Shown here one piece after another: positions 53,194 to 64,000 of a stretch of 64,000 bases of DNA. Each line of letters starts with the position of its first letter. Positions within the stretch are counted from its first letter, which is position 1. Below the pieces are notes generated by a model. It worked only from the letters and a program-made list of their open reading frames with translations. It was not told the origin of the DNA and searched no databases. Location of the stretch: positions 70,138,432 through 70,202,431 of the forward strand of contig OZ020270.1 of the NCBI GenBank assembly GCA_963971225.1, written 5' to 3'. The stretch is from Melieria omissa. Its lineage: Eukaryota; Arthropoda; Insecta; Diptera; Ulidiidae. The position numbers and the translations under genes are program-made.

Positions 53194-53400
53194 CTTGTTT
53201 TACTGGTCTAAGAAATTTTGATTATCACCCCTACCAACAAAAAGCAGAAATAAATTATTTCATACGCCAAAGTCAGCAGATATTCGGTTGCGTTTTCCTT
53301 CAGTTCATGTCTCATTGAGTTTGCCGTTTCTAGTGTAGCAAGAAACAGTGATAGCAAGTTGAACTCTTTTCAAACGCAGAGGTGCAACACAAGCAATTCA
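53112..53400 (-). repeat. Unclassified repeat, copy B
   Basis: Inverted relative to copy A (34990-36097). It provides the unoccupied site for the 838-bp MITE. Confidence 0.75.
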
Positions 53401-54655
53401 AACGTTAAGGCTTTGAGGGCAATCAGCAAAAACTGAAGTAAAATCATATTAAAACACGTTGGAACATACTTATGACGTTTTTCAGCAACAACATTGTTTT
53501 TGCAATCAATTTCCTATAAACGTACTACAGAATGAAAGAAAAAAAAACACTTATTTCATTTGCAAATAAACTTCGAACGCACCAGCAGCCCTTGCCCTGA
53601 CTTTTGTATGGCGAATTTGCTGTACGAACCCTAATCAACTCTGGGGCCTGGTTTGACCGAAATAGCAACCGTGTTTACCGCGTTCGCCTCTCACTTTCGC
53701 CATTAAGCAAATAAACACATAGAGAATGTCAACTCGCACAAATTTGCGTACCAGCGCAGTAGGTCCCATACGCACTTCCGCTATTCGAACATATTCGCGA
53801 TGACTTCGGCAAACTTCTCAATTCGAAGTCAGCTTTCATAATTTGCTTGATGTTGATGTGGTCAGTCGCACATCAACTGTGCGCTGTGATGATGTTATTG
53901 CTGCTGTTATGCGCCTTGTTTTCAGCGCAGCAGGTCCCATACGCACTTCGGCTATTGTGTGTGTGCGTTGCCTTCACATACAATGAAATAATCAACCACC
54001 AAAAACTCCAACAAAAGCAAAAACACAATTTCACTTTCAATTATTTTCGCGGCCACAGAAGGCCAACCAATTGCCATGTATGTTCTGTTGCTTTGGGAAG
54101 CAATAAAGTCGATAGCGCGATTTTCCATTGTAGTTCATGCATTCTTGCCACCGAGTACTTCATTTTTGGTTTAAAAATATTTTGAAAGTGTATGGAGAAA
54201 ACAGCAAAGCATTTTGTTTTTACGGGATTTAAAATGTATAGTTGTCAATAAGTGGCACCTCGATTGTGGCCCCCGCCTACGTTATCAACATGGCGAACGT
54301 TGGGAATGCGCAACCTTAGGGCCAATTCTTCAGTGCGAGTTTAACTCAGTTTTTCAGTCAAACTTGACTGAAGTTTAAACACAGTTTAAACGCCCAACCT
54401 TGCACGGTTAAACCACAGATAACTCATCATATAGATGTCCAGTCTCATACGACCAAAACGGCACAAAAATTTCAAGCTCTGAATTACAGCTTTTTTCCGC
54501 AAAGCTATTTTACGCACACAGCTGCATGTGCTCATCCAGAACTTTTGCCGGATTGAATTAATTTTGAATTTCTTTTCTTGCTTGTGATATTGAAATTAAT
54601 GAAGACATGCTGAATAAATAAATGCATGTCCTACGTTTAATGGAGGTGGCGCTAT
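53401..54655. other. Unassigned DNA with a 34-bp direct repeat
   Basis: CAGCGCAG(T/C)AGGTCCCATA followed by CGCACTTC occurs at 53754 and 53927. The frame at 53847-54185 is unsupported. Nothing else seen. Confidence 0.4.
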
Positions 54656-54701
54656 TTATTTGAACAAGAAAACGATGGATCGATGTGTATGAGTACGAAT
54701 C

Positions 54702-54938
54702 TTGCAGGAAATCGTGCTACCGTATGTCCGTGAAAAAACGCCAATGCTTTGGGTCTTCCAACAGGATTATAACCTAAAGCATACAAGCAAGGTCGCACGA
54801 AAGGGGCTTCGCAAGAGCAGGATTAGGGTTATGGAATGGCTCGCACAATCACCAGACTTCAATACAATTAAAAATTTGTGGTGTGACGTGAAGAGAGCAG
54901 TTGCTCACAATAACCCTTTAAATAATAATCAACTTTAA
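54702..54938 (+). pseudogene. Tc1-like transposase C-terminal fragment
   Basis: Reads MLWVFQQDYNLKHTSKVA (second catalytic Asp) and VMEWLAQSPDFNTIKNLWCD. The third catalytic residue, normally Glu in NPIENLW, is Lys, so it is inactive. It belongs to another family than the one at 9198-12373. No ends identified. Confidence 0.8.
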
Positions 54939-55035
54939 GAAGCAGTAGACCACGCCCCTAGAGAAAGATATTGAAACGAAAAGGCACTTTGTGCTGTGCA
55001 TGAACGCTTTTGCAAGCATACTTTTAGGCATGCAC

Positions 55036-55378
55036 TGTGAAGTACGGCAAACTGGTATAATTCTCTTGGTACAGTCCGATATGGCAAGGTTCGCGAGAAA
55101 TGGACTGTGCGAGAATGGTCGAGCATTTTCCAATTGGAAGTTGCAAGAAACTTCGGCGCGATAAGAAAACTGGTATAAAAGCAGCAGTGTGCAGCGCAGT
55201 GAGTCGAGTCTGTGTTGAGCAAGCAAAGTGGTAACAAGTGTAGATACAAGCGAAGTGTAAATTCTGTAAATAAAGGATTGTTGGGGTTTGGGCCTTTTGC
55301 GCTGAATGATTGAAGTTGTTTTATTTTCAAATACAATCAAAACGAACCGTCGATAACGAACTGTGGAATTTCGTAACA
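55036..55378 (+). repeat. Gypsy-3 5' LTR
   Basis: TATA box at 55171-55180 (TGGTATAAAA), AATAAAGG near 55270, ending TTCGTAACA at 55378 immediately before the primer site. The start at TGTGAAGTACGG (55036) is a guess from TG...CA. Its ending resembles gypsy family A. Confidence 0.65.
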
Positions 55379-55380
55379 TT

Positions 55381-55397
55381 TGGTGTCAGAAGTTCGG
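55381..55397 (+). promoter_or_regulatory. Gypsy-3 primer-binding site
   Basis: TGGTGTCAGAAGTTCGG follows the LTR after two bases, as a minus-strand primer site should. The tRNA is not assigned. Confidence 0.65.
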
Positions 55398-55435
55398 ATT
55401 GTATTACTGGAAGTAAAATAAAATTATAAAAACTG

Positions 55436-56535
55436 GAGCTGGTGAAGGTTGACCAGCTGAAGAAGGAGCTGGCTGCCTGGAAGCATGTGAGAAGCATGTG
55501 AGGCACGAGGCGTCGATTGGACTGTGCACGAGTTCGGAACGCAAGAGCTAGAGGCGTCGGCCAAGGTGGAGGAATCGCCTGCTGGTGCTGCGTCACTGCA
55601 AAGTACGACTGCAGCGGCTGCGCCTCTACAAGCATTGGACATGAGTCAGTTAATGGTTGCACTTAAAGGCATGTTTGAGACTTCCAACCGTGAAATAGCA
55701 GCCAAAATTGAAAATGAAAATCGTGAAATGTCGGCGCAAATGGCAGCGAAACTGGAAACTACGAATCGAGAAATAGCAAGAATGGAAACGGCGACCCGTG
55801 AAATATCGGAGCAAATGGAATCGTGCAACCGAGAAATGGCAACAAATTCTGCGCGCATAGAGCAGAAGGTAGAGAAAATTTCCGATAGACTGAACGGGAA
55901 AGTTGAGCATCTTGAGACGCGAATGGACAAGTGGGACAAACAAGTTGACAGTCTGGAGGATTCGGTGAACAGAAAAATCGACGAGCGGCTTAGAGAGGTA
56001 CAGCTGCGAGCAAGGGTGCAGTCGGTTGAGGAAAGTTTTGCCATAGCAGTGCCTACTTATGATGGTACTACGTCGTTCGACACATTCAAACTACAATTCG
56101 ATATGGCTGCTTTGGAGAGTCAGTGGGCCGATGTTAGGAAAGGTCGGAGACTGATACTGGCTCTAAGAGGTCCTGCGGCTGAGGTAATAAAAACAGTTCC
56201 GGAAGGTTTGAGGGGTGATTACGAGACCGTCATAAGGGCGCTGGCAGCCAGATACAGTGACGAGCACAACAAAATGCTGTATTATTGCGAGCTGAAGAGC
56301 CGTAGGCAAAGAGCCAACGAGGCGCTGCAGACATATGCAGCAGACATTGAGCGGCTCGTACAGTTGTGTTACCCGAAATTCGGCGCTGATGACCTCGAGA
56401 TCATGAAGATTGAGTCATTTATTGAAGGTGTTCATGACCCAGAGACACGTCGCAGTTTGTTGATGATGGGCAAGCCGACATTTAAAGAGACGGTGACCAG
56501 CGCGATGACGTATGAGGCGGCCTGGAGGGGATTAT
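55436..56535 (+). pseudogene. Gypsy-3 gag, 3' truncated by an I-clade LINE
   Basis: A VDQLKKELAAW helix near 55448 resembles the SAP-like start of such Gags but is out of frame. The main frame (from ATG 55641) has a long coiled coil with NREIA/NREMS repeats (about 55680-55960), then a capsid-type domain: YDGTTSFDTFKLQFDMAA, KGRRLILALRGPAAEVI, EALQTYAADIERLVQLCYP and FIEGVHDPETRRSLL. It is cut after MTYEAAWRG, and the last codons to 56576 come from the LINE tail. Confidence 0.85.
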
Positions 56536-59485
56536 TATTATTTTCAGTTTATTTTATAATTAAATTGCTAAAATAAACTTAAGCTAAGGTACTAGCGGCT
56601 ATCGACCTTTTTTGTTTATATATTTTATAAAATGTTGCATAGCCTTAAGATGTTCATTAATTTATATACATTTTGTTTAGTAAAATTTGAAAGTAGGTCT
56701 GGTATGCATGGGAGGTTTAGATGTTCTTGTACTGCTTTGATGGTTTGGCATTCTTCTGTTAAGTGTTGTATTGACATTGTCTCCAGGTTGCAGAGTCTGC
56801 ATAGAGGCACATCAGTTTGTTCCATGAGATGCTGATGTGTAAGAAGAGTGTGACCTAACCTTAGGCGGGTGAATTTCTTCATATATATTCTTTTGCAGTC
56901 CTTGGGGAATAGAGTTGGGTTTCCTTCTATGTTGAATTTTTTATAGTGGTGTTGGTGGTTTCTCCATGTTTCTAGTCGCGAGTTTAGTAGGTAGTGCTTG
57001 AAATACCGATTTATGTCTGTTTTGGTTATAGTTTGTTGTAGATGCATTGGTGATTGACGTGCGAGGTTTGCTGCTCTGTCTGCAGCTTCATTGCCTTTGA
57101 TTCCAATGTGACTTGGGATCCACATTAGCTTTAGTTTGTGTTCGAATTGTATGAGTATATCGCGTATTTCAGTTATTGTGTTGTTATGGTGAAGGGTGTT
57201 GAAAATCGCTCGAAAAGCTGGGTACGAGTCCGTGCAGATGATGTGTTTGCCTTTTTGTATTTTGAGGATTTTGAGTGCAGACAAAATTGCCTCCGACTCT
57301 GCAGTGAAGATAGAGCAGTACTCTTCGAGTCGAAAAAGACGTAAAATTTGGTAGTTGTTGTCTACTATTGCATAGCTGACTCCCGTGTTTGATTTAGATC
57401 CATCCGTGTAGTGAAAATTCCAGTTTATAAAAGTGTGTCTTATTTGAGTGAAGTGTTTAAAGTATATGTGCGCGTTTGTGTTCTCCTTTTTTAGGTAAGA
57501 TAACTTGTCTATTATACTTTCTTTTTTGATGAACCAAGGTGGGTTTTTGGGCGTGTATTTTGTTTTTTGTTGATGTGTAATCCCACTGATTGTTGCAAAG
57601 TTTATGATGTTATGTATGGTTGTTGGATATTTAGGGTTAGTTTGTTTTTGTATTTTTGCAAAATTGTAAAAAATTGGCTTTTCTGTTGGGTTGATTATTT
57701 TGGTATATAAACTTGTCGTTGCTTTTTGTATTCTTTGTTCGATTGTGGGTAAGCCGGCCTCTGTTAGTATATTAATAATTGGTGTCGACGTGAAAGCTCC
57801 TATGCAGTATCTTACAGCTTCATGGTATATTGATTTTAATTTGTTTATGTTGGATTTCGTAGTACGACCGTATATTGCTAATCCATAGTCTAATTTAGAT
57901 AAAAGTATTGATTTTAAGATATTGATAATTGTGTTTGTGTGTGTGTTGCTATGAAAGCGCGAAAGGCATTTTATGAGATTGAGTCTGTTAGATAGATCTT
58001 TTTTAAGGCACTCAATATGGTTTGACCAGTTGTATTTTTTGTTAAATGTTAATCCTAAGATTTTTAGTTTGTCGACGAGAGCAAGTTTTGTGTTGTTGAT
58101 AGATATTGTTGCGGGATTGCAAGCTGTTTTCCTACAGATGTGCAACACTTTGCATTTCGTAGTTGATATTTTTGCTCCGTTTGTCAAGCACCATTCGTTA
58201 ATGTCTGAGCTTCGTTTGTTAAAGTCATTTTGTAAGTTTTGGCTTGGTCGATGTTTAGCAGTAATGTAAAGGTCGTCTGCGTATATACAGTGTTTGAATT
58301 GTTTGTGTTGAGCTACAATTTTGTTTAGTTTTTCGAAAGCAATTTGAAATAGTACAACAGACAATGGAGAGCCTTGTGGTATACCATTTTGTAAAGTGTA
58401 AGTTTCAGAGTAGTGACCGTTTAGTAGTACCCGAAATTTTCTGTTTTTAAGAAATGATTTGATGTAGGTAATTATTTTCGTGCCTACTTTCCATTCATGT
58501 AATTGGTTTAAGATTGTGTGTGTGCCAACCCTATCAAAAGCTTTTTCGAAGTCGATTGAAATCACTGATATATGGTTGCACGTTGATAAAGCTTTAGTTG
58601 TTAAGTAGTCTATGAAAAGGAGTGCATCTAAGGTATTTTTATTGTTTCTGTATGCGACTTGGTTTTGGGACAGTAATTTGTTTTTGTTCATAAACCATGT
58701 AAGTCTTGTTGCAATGATTTTTTCCATCAATTTGCTGACACAAGAAATGAGTGAAATAGGTCTATAGCCATCGACAGAATTGATTGGTTTTTGGGGTTTT
58801 GGAATTGGAACTATTGTTGCTGTTTTCCATTGTTGTGGGATGATGCTGGTCTGAAAAATTTTGTTGTATATGTTTAATAGTTTTCGTGTTGCTATGGGTG
58901 GAAGGTTTTTTAGCATTTTGTAGTTTATTTTGTCGTAGCCTGGAGTATTTCCTTTAAGTTTGCTTAACGCTGATTTTAGTTCGGTTAATGTTATGTCAGT
59001 TTCTATTTTGTGTGCATTTTTGTTAGGTACATAATTTATGTGATTGGTTACGTTTTGTGCGTATTTTAAGTTTAAAAATTGGTTGTCAAAGTTATTGTCA
59101 CTTGAATATGTGGCCCATTCTTTTGCTAGGAAATTGGCTATTTCGATAGGTTCAGTCAGTGAGTTGTTTGAACGGTCTATTATAATTTTTATGTTTTTTG
59201 AAGAATTATTTCCGTATAGTTTGTTTACATTTTGCCAAATTGTTTTTATCGGAGTGTTTGGATTCAAGGTGTTAGTGAATTCGAAGAATGATTTTCTCTT
59301 TTCGATTTTGGCGTACTTTTTGAACACTGCATTTGCTTTTTTGTAAGCAATTCTGTTATCACTTGTCGTGTTGTTTTTGAATTTGTGCCAGAGTATTTGT
59401 TTGTTTGCTCGCAACTCTGTTAGATTTTCATTCCACCAGTGGACCTTCTTTTTGTAATTGTTGTGCGCGTGAGTTACGTTACCTC
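56531..59485 (-). mobile_element. I-clade LINE, 5' truncated
   Basis: The minus-strand 3' end is (AATAAT)n at 56531-56545, typical of I elements. The 5' end lies near 59485, where endonuclease sequence stops and unrelated DNA begins, so endonuclease and ORF1 are absent. It separates gypsy-3 gag from the next LTR. Confidence 0.8.
56625..59485 (-). CDS. I-clade LINE ORF2 (RT and RNase H), N-terminally truncated
   Basis: An uninterrupted frame of about 950 codons. From the EN end (VHWWNENLTEL) it runs through LKGNTPGYDKINYKML, DGYRPISLISCVSKL, QVAYRNNKNTLDAL, ISIDFEKAFDRV, NGIPQGSPLSVVLF and CIYADDLYITAK (active site intact, about 58285). RNase H follows with FHYTDGSKSN (about 57415), FTAESEAIL, ICTDSYPAFRAI and WIPSHIGIKGNEAADRAA, then a CRLC zinc motif (about 56805). 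All visible catalytic residues are kept. The apparent start MLVGGVGW near 59516 lies in flanking DNA, so no native start exists and it needs helper functions to move. Confidence 0.9.
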
Positions 59486-59519
59486 CACCAAACCAACCAA
59501 CTCCGCCAACTAACATACC

Positions 59520-59793
59520 TGTAGACTACACCAAATAAATACACAATTCCCGCTTACTCCACAGAAACCTCCACATTGCTCCTCAAATTTCGAATTCCAT
59601 TCCCACAGTCACACATTTTACTAACCTTGCACTTTTCGTAACTCACCCAAAAGACAATAGAATGAGAGAAGACAAAAATTAATTTTAAGCAGTCAGTTGT
59701 AAATCGGAGTTAAAAGCGAATGGATCGTAATAAAGAATAAATCAAAATTGTGTTGTGTAAATATTATTGAAGTGAGATAAAAATCCACATAAA
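59520..59793 (+). repeat. 5' LTR (right part) of errantivirus-like provirus
   Basis: AT-rich, with AATAAAGAATAAATC near 59730, ending just before the primer site. The left limit is uncertain because of the adjacent LINE truncation. Confidence 0.6.
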
Positions 59794-59811
59794 TGGCGCA
59801 GTCGGACAACT
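59794..59811 (+). promoter_or_regulatory. tRNA primer-binding site of the provirus
   Basis: TGGCGCAGTCGGACAACT; TGGCGCAGTCGG is the tRNA-Ser-type site used by the 17.6/297 group of gypsy elements. Confidence 0.75.
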
Positions 59812-60001
59812 ACGAATCCAAAGATACGTAGAGAAGAACAAAACGCTGAATATAAATATATTTATATATAAATATAAATATAAATAAAAACAAAAAACAC
59901 ACATCAAAGTGTAAAACGCTAAACACAAATAATAATATTCATATTTAAACACACACACAAAAAAAAAAAAAGGAATCAACAACCACCAAAACAGAAATTA
60001 T

Positions 60002-61045
60002 ATGCCGAAAATAACCAATAAGGAAAAAGAGAGAAAAGCAACACCATATCCCACGATGGAGAACCAACAGCCAACACAAATAACACCACCGCAACACCCA
60101 ACAATACAAACAACCCCACCGCAACCAAGGACGGACGCAATTCCTAACACGCCGATAGCAGTTTCGGAGTTATTAAAAGAGGCAGGCAGAATTAAGGAAT
60201 ATAGAGGCGAAAAGGATTATGACCTAACCTCCTTTATACGGGAAGTAGAAATTTTCTTACCGATATTCGAAAACACGCAGATGAAGGAATATGTATTCCA
60301 GAGGTGTATAATCAACAAGCTGCAGGGAAATGCCCTCCATACAATCAGAACACTAGGACCGAAACCGACATGGATACAAATAAAAGAGGAACTAATAAAA
60401 AATTTTGGAGTGAGAGAAACATATCATCAACTGTACTTCAAAGCACTAAACGCAAAAAATAGAAATAATGTAAGTCAATATTATGAATACCTAAAAAGTA
60501 TCTTAGACAAACTAAACACAAAATACGAGCAAGATAATTATCAACCTACAGAATTTTCCCCAACTACAAACGAATCAATGATCCTAAAAACGTTCCTAAA
60601 TAACATACCTCCACATTTAGCGTCCATAGTATATAGTAGGAATATTAATAATATAAGAGAAGCATACCATACACTAGAAGAAACTGGATTAATAAAAAAG
60701 AAAAAATACGAAAATAATTATACCATGAACCCAAAAAGCCAAATCGAACAATACCAACAAAACACACAGTACCAGCAAAACAATGGCCAATACCCACAAA
60801 ACAGTGGACAGTACCCACAAAACAGTGGACAGTATCGACAAAACAATGGTCAGTACCCACAAAACAGTGGACAGTATCGACAAAACATTGGACAGTACCC
60901 ACAAAACAGTGGACAGATCCGACAAAACAGTGGACAATACAGGCAACATGGGGGAAATCACCACGAACTAGACCATGAAATAGACCATGTAACACAAGAA
61001 GAAGTAAATTTTCAATCGGTAGCCCCCAAGGAAATTTACCGATAG
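60002..61045 (+). CDS. Errantivirus-like Gag
   Basis: 347 codons from ATG 60002, intact. A Pro/Gln/Thr-rich N-terminus is followed by a capsid-type region (about residues 50-240) and a Gln/Asn/Gly/Tyr repeat at about 60765-60945 (NSGQYPQ / NSGQYRQ units of 9 residues). No CCHC knuckle is seen. It forms the particle core. It ends at 61045 while pol continues in the -1 frame; AAATTTT at 61006-61012 fits a slippery heptamer in the gag frame. Confidence 0.85.
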   Translation: MPKITNKEKERKATPYPTMENQQPTQITPPQHPTIQTTPPQPRTDAIPNTPIAVSELLKEAGRIKEYRGEKDYDLTSFIREVEIFLPIFENTQMKEYVFQRCIINKLQGNALHTIRTLGPKPTWIQIKEELIKNFGVRETYHQLYFKALNAKNRNNVSQYYEYLKSILDKLNTKYEQDNYQPTEFSPTTNESMILKTFLNNIPPHLASIVYSRNINNIREAYHTLEETGLIKKKKYENNYTMNPKSQIEQYQQNTQYQQNNGQYPQNSGQYPQNSGQYRQNNGQYPQNSGQYRQNIGQYPQNSGQIRQNSGQYRQHGGNHHELDHEIDHVTQEEVNFQSVAPKEIYR

Positions 61046-62958
61046 TTGAATTAACAATTGGGAATAAAACAATTAAATGCCTAATCGATACAGGGTCTTC
61101 GACGACACTATTAGATGAGGACACCTTACCAAACTACAAGAGGAGCAGACTTAACAAACCATTAAAACTCAATACCTTAAATGGACAAAGCCAAACAGAA
61201 TACGAAATAATTACAGAAACGCCAAAAGAATTTCATGACCCTAACTTAATGGCATGGAAAATAACGACATTTAAAGATAAAAATTTTAGCGGACTTATCG
61301 GACAGAATATTCTACAGAGGGTAGGAGCAATTATCAACCTAGACCAAGAATATATAGAAATAAATGGAAACCGAATCAATTTCATTAGAAATGATATGAA
61401 TGAAGAGGAAAAGAAAGAAACAGAAAAAATTATAGAATCCAATAGCGATCTATTTTTCTTAGAAGGGCAGGCACTAAGTCACACCCACCAAATCCAACAT
61501 GAGATTGTAACCAAAACAAATAAACCTGTATATTCGAAAATATATAGGTACCCTCAAGTGCATGAAACCGAAATTAACAAACAGATAAAAGAAAATATAA
61601 TAGCCGACTTTCTAAGCAGAGTTAACCCAGAATCAGGCGAAATATTAAACATTGACGAAGACAACATAAGCACAGACGCAACAACACACTCCCAACGAGA
61701 AGAGCAGAATGACCATTTTCCCATATTGGAAACAGTAGTCAACAGATTTCAAACACAAATAATAATTACTGACAATAAAATCGTGGAAACAGAAATTATC
61801 AATAACAAAATGAAAATTTACATAAACACCGATGACATTACTTCTGACTTCATGACAGATATTATTAGACGACACATAAAAATTGGCAAAGTAGGAATAT
61901 ATTGCGAACTTTCAGATTATATGTACAACAAAGTACAATTAAAACTTATCAGCATTTACGGAACAAAAATAAAATTTCTCAAATGCAGTCACCATGCCAG
62001 AGACATGAAAGATGAAAATGAAACGTTCAGACAAATTGAAAAATTTCATAGAAAAGAATCTGGACATGGAGGCATTAATGAAAATTACAAAAGTTTAAAA
62101 AATTTAATATATTTCAAACATTTAAAACTACTAATACAAAAATATATAAATAACTGCGACATTTGTAGTAGGGCCAAGTATGATAGGAATCCCGTTAGAG
62201 CAAAATTACTAATTACAGAAACACCAAACCACCCACATGAAACTATTCACCTAGATGTCTACACAATAAAGAAGCATAGCTTCATCACTTTCATTGATAA
62301 ATTTTCCAAAGTTGCCACTGCATATCATTTAGAGGATAGAAACAGTATCACAATAGTTGAAAAGTTAAGACAATTCCTGTCAACAAGGACAAAACCATCC
62401 CGCATTATTACGGATAATGAATTTAATTCGGTAAACGTGAAGGACTTTTTAAGAGAAGAAGAGATCGAAGTCCATTTTACAAAGCCAAACAATCACACCG
62501 GCAACGCCGATGTGGAAAGACTCCATAGCACACTATCCGAAAAATTCAGAGTGTTAGAAACAGAAAATTCCACACTGTCAACAAAAGAGAGAGTGTTCAA
62601 ATCTATTGAATACTATAATAAATCCATTCATTCGACAACAAAAGAAAGGCCTATCGATATAGCTGAAGGAAAAATAGAAAACTCAACAATAAAAAGTCGC
62701 TTAGAAGAAGCTAAACGTAAAACCATAAACAAACTAAATCAGAATCGTGAAGATTACACAAATGAAGAAGCCGAAGGCTACGTGAAAAACTACAAGGCAC
62801 TCAGGCATAAATACGAACCAAGATACAAGAAATTAAATTTAGACAATATCCACACAAGCAATATTAAAAGAAAAACTAAATTTGCAGGTCAACTGGTTAA
62901 CACTGATGATGACGATTCTCCTACTAACGAAGCCAATAACGTCAACACTAACGATTGA
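61006..62958 (+). pseudogene. Errantivirus-like Pol lacking RT and RNase H
   Basis: Protease is present (LIDTGSSTTLLDE near 61084; GLIGQNILQ near 61295). The start of RT (YRYPQVHETEINKQIKE, about 61550-61595) then joins in frame to the very end of RNase H (IIADFLSR), so the whole polymerase and nearly all RNase H are missing, probably ~1.5 kb. Integrase is complete by eye: HHCC (H...H about 62045-62060, CDICSRAK about 62158), catalytic Asp in HLDVY (about 62250), Asp in IITDNEF (about 62405) and Glu in DVERLHS (about 62517). Stop at 62956-62958. It can only replicate, if at all, with RT supplied in trans. Confidence 0.88.
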
Positions 62959-64000
62959 ACCTATCAACAGCGACAAGGGTTACGCCGAAATAAAATTAGA
63001 CGATGCACATATTACCCAAAACTACACCAAAATTATTCACATAATTGACGTCGAAGACATAGAAAGCATTATACAAACCTTAGAAGAAAATATACAAAGT
63101 ACAAGGTCAATACAAAACAAAGTTTTACTAGAAAACGAACTAAATAGAGTTAGATCCAAAATACACAGCATCCTCCCAAATAGACAAAAAAGAGGACTAT
63201 TTAACGGACTAGGAACAGGACTGAAATGGATTACAGGAACAATGGACGATGAAGACAAAACAGAAATTGAGGAACATTTACACATTCTAGACGAAAACAC
63301 CCACAATATAATCGATAATCTAAATAACAATGTACGTATAAATAATCATTTTAATAAAACATTTGAAAGCATTAAGCAAACTATAGAAATAGACAGAAAA
63401 AATATTATAAACAAATTCTCAGATATTGAACTACAAAACGACGAAACAATGAACCAATTAACTTACCTAGACATACTTTTTAAAATAAAAATCATAGAAG
63501 ATAACATAGAACACATTCAGAACAACATTATGTCAGCAAGACTAAACACTATGGCCAGTAATATATTAACCCCAGAAGAAATAAACGAGTTCAAAATTGA
63601 CTTCTACAAACTGCAAAATGTAATATTGGCTACAGCTCAACTTGACCACAATAAGATTATATTCATTATAAAAATACCATTAAATGTTATAGCCGTAAAA
63701 CGAACCCTACTAATACCAATCCCTACACAAAACCATACTCAACTAAACTTCAATCCACAGGAAATAATATATATAAATAACATTACCTACGACTATAATT
63801 ACGAATTAAATACAAATAAACTGAAAAAAAGTAAAATATGTATTTTTAGAAACAATTGTAATAAAATAAAAAACCTTAAACCAGAGATAATAGAAATAGA
63901 ACCAGGACTATTAGTATTAAGAAATATTGAGAAAACCACTGTAAAAACTAATTGCGATGATAGAGAAATAGAATTAGAAAATAATTATCTAATCTCATTC
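62906..64000 (+). CDS. Errantivirus-like Env (F-type glycoprotein), runs off the window
   Basis: ATG at 62906 overlaps the pol end by 53 bp in another frame; the first residues are hydrophobic (MMTILLLT), a possible signal sequence. The frame is open to the window end (at least 365 codons). A furin-like RQKR at about 63182-63193 is followed by a Gly-rich hydrophobic stretch, as at the cleavage site of insect errantivirus and baculovirus F-type envelope proteins. Long helical heptads follow (about 63250-63550). The membrane anchor and 3' LTR are beyond the window. Confidence 0.8.
   Translation, partial: MMTILLLTKPITSTLTIEPINSDKGYAEIKLDDAHITQNYTKIIHIIDVEDIESIIQTLEENIQSTRSIQNKVLLENELNRVRSKIHSILPNRQKRGLFNGLGTGLKWITGTMDDEDKTEIEEHLHILDENTHNIIDNLNNNVRINNHFNKTFESIKQTIEIDRKNIINKFSDIELQNDETMNQLTYLDILFKIKIIEDNIEHIQNNIMSARLNTMASNILTPEEINEFKIDFYKLQNVILATAQLDHNKIIFIIKIPLNVIAVKRTLLIPIPTQNHTQLNFNPQEIIYINNITYDYNYELNTNKLKKSKICIFRNNCNKIKNLKPEIIEIEPGLLVLRNIEKTTVKTNCDDREIELENNYLISF

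Noticed and set aside
53847..54185. 112-codon ORF as a membrane protein gene
   Set aside because: Leu-rich start but no family, no splice or promoter context; composition alone is not enough.
59486..59520. MLVGGVGWFGGG as the native start of the I-clade LINE protein
   Set aside because: It lies outside the truncated LINE, in DNA next to the LTR.
60765..60945. CRISPR-like short repeats
   Set aside because: The repeats are in frame, encode Gln/Asn/Gly/Tyr units within Gag and have no spacers.

Overview
The window is a dense, nested graveyard of transposable elements from an insect nuclear genome. A fly is most likely and a tephritid is plausible: there is an intact DD41D ('rosa'-type) transposase, several mariner lineages, an errantivirus-like gypsy provirus, an I-clade LINE, RNase H-bearing LOA-like LINEs and a tRNA-derived SINE. 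Coding DNA is eukaryotic in style (spliced, AT-rich between elements). I found no convincing ordinary host gene.

Layout. 1-1768: gypsy-type pol remnant fused to its own LTR. 1964-7056: full-length minus-strand LOA-like LINE with a 10-bp target duplication. 7398-7805: solo LTR of the first gypsy family. 8574-30762: a second gypsy element on the minus strand (LTR at about 30.6 kb, gag at 27.8 to 22.8 kb, protease at 22.3 kb, a pol fragment at 8.6 kb). It is split by (i) a 13.5-kb TTAA-flanked transposon with about 1-kb terminal inverted repeats (8705-22247) and (ii) a full-length RTE-like LINE (23459-27298) that itself carries a mariner. A truncated RTE-like LINE (27921-29804) sits in its leader. 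Inside the 13.5-kb transposon are a Tc1-like element, a piggyBac-like element holding further elements, a solo LTR and a 726-bp MITE. With these removed it is a ~3.4-kb element whose core carries an intron-containing gene of a widespread but uncharacterised arthropod repeat-associated protein family.

30765-36400: two mariner deletion derivatives, an intact DD41D element (32152-33442), a Helitron-like element and a TTA-flanked MITE. 36405-44104: a second full-length LOA-like LINE with a 2.09-kb internal tandem duplication, a SINE and traces of a mariner, including what looks like a mariner excision footprint. 44189-54960: MITE-rich DNA (SINE, Mos1-like mariner derivative, BEL/Pao-like gag remnant, Tigger-like MITE, irritans-type mariner derivative, P-element-like MITE, a GGGGCCGTTCAC MITE, Tc1 fragment). 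55036-56530: gypsy LTR, primer site and gag, cut by an I-clade LINE (56531-59485, 963-codon ORF). 59520-64000: errantivirus-like provirus with gag, a pol that has lost reverse transcriptase and RNase H in frame but keeps protease and integrase, and an open env running off the window.

Reading frames and paralogous empty sites inside the window let several insertions be placed in order and their target duplications checked directly. All family names rest on motifs and termini read by eye; no database search was run.
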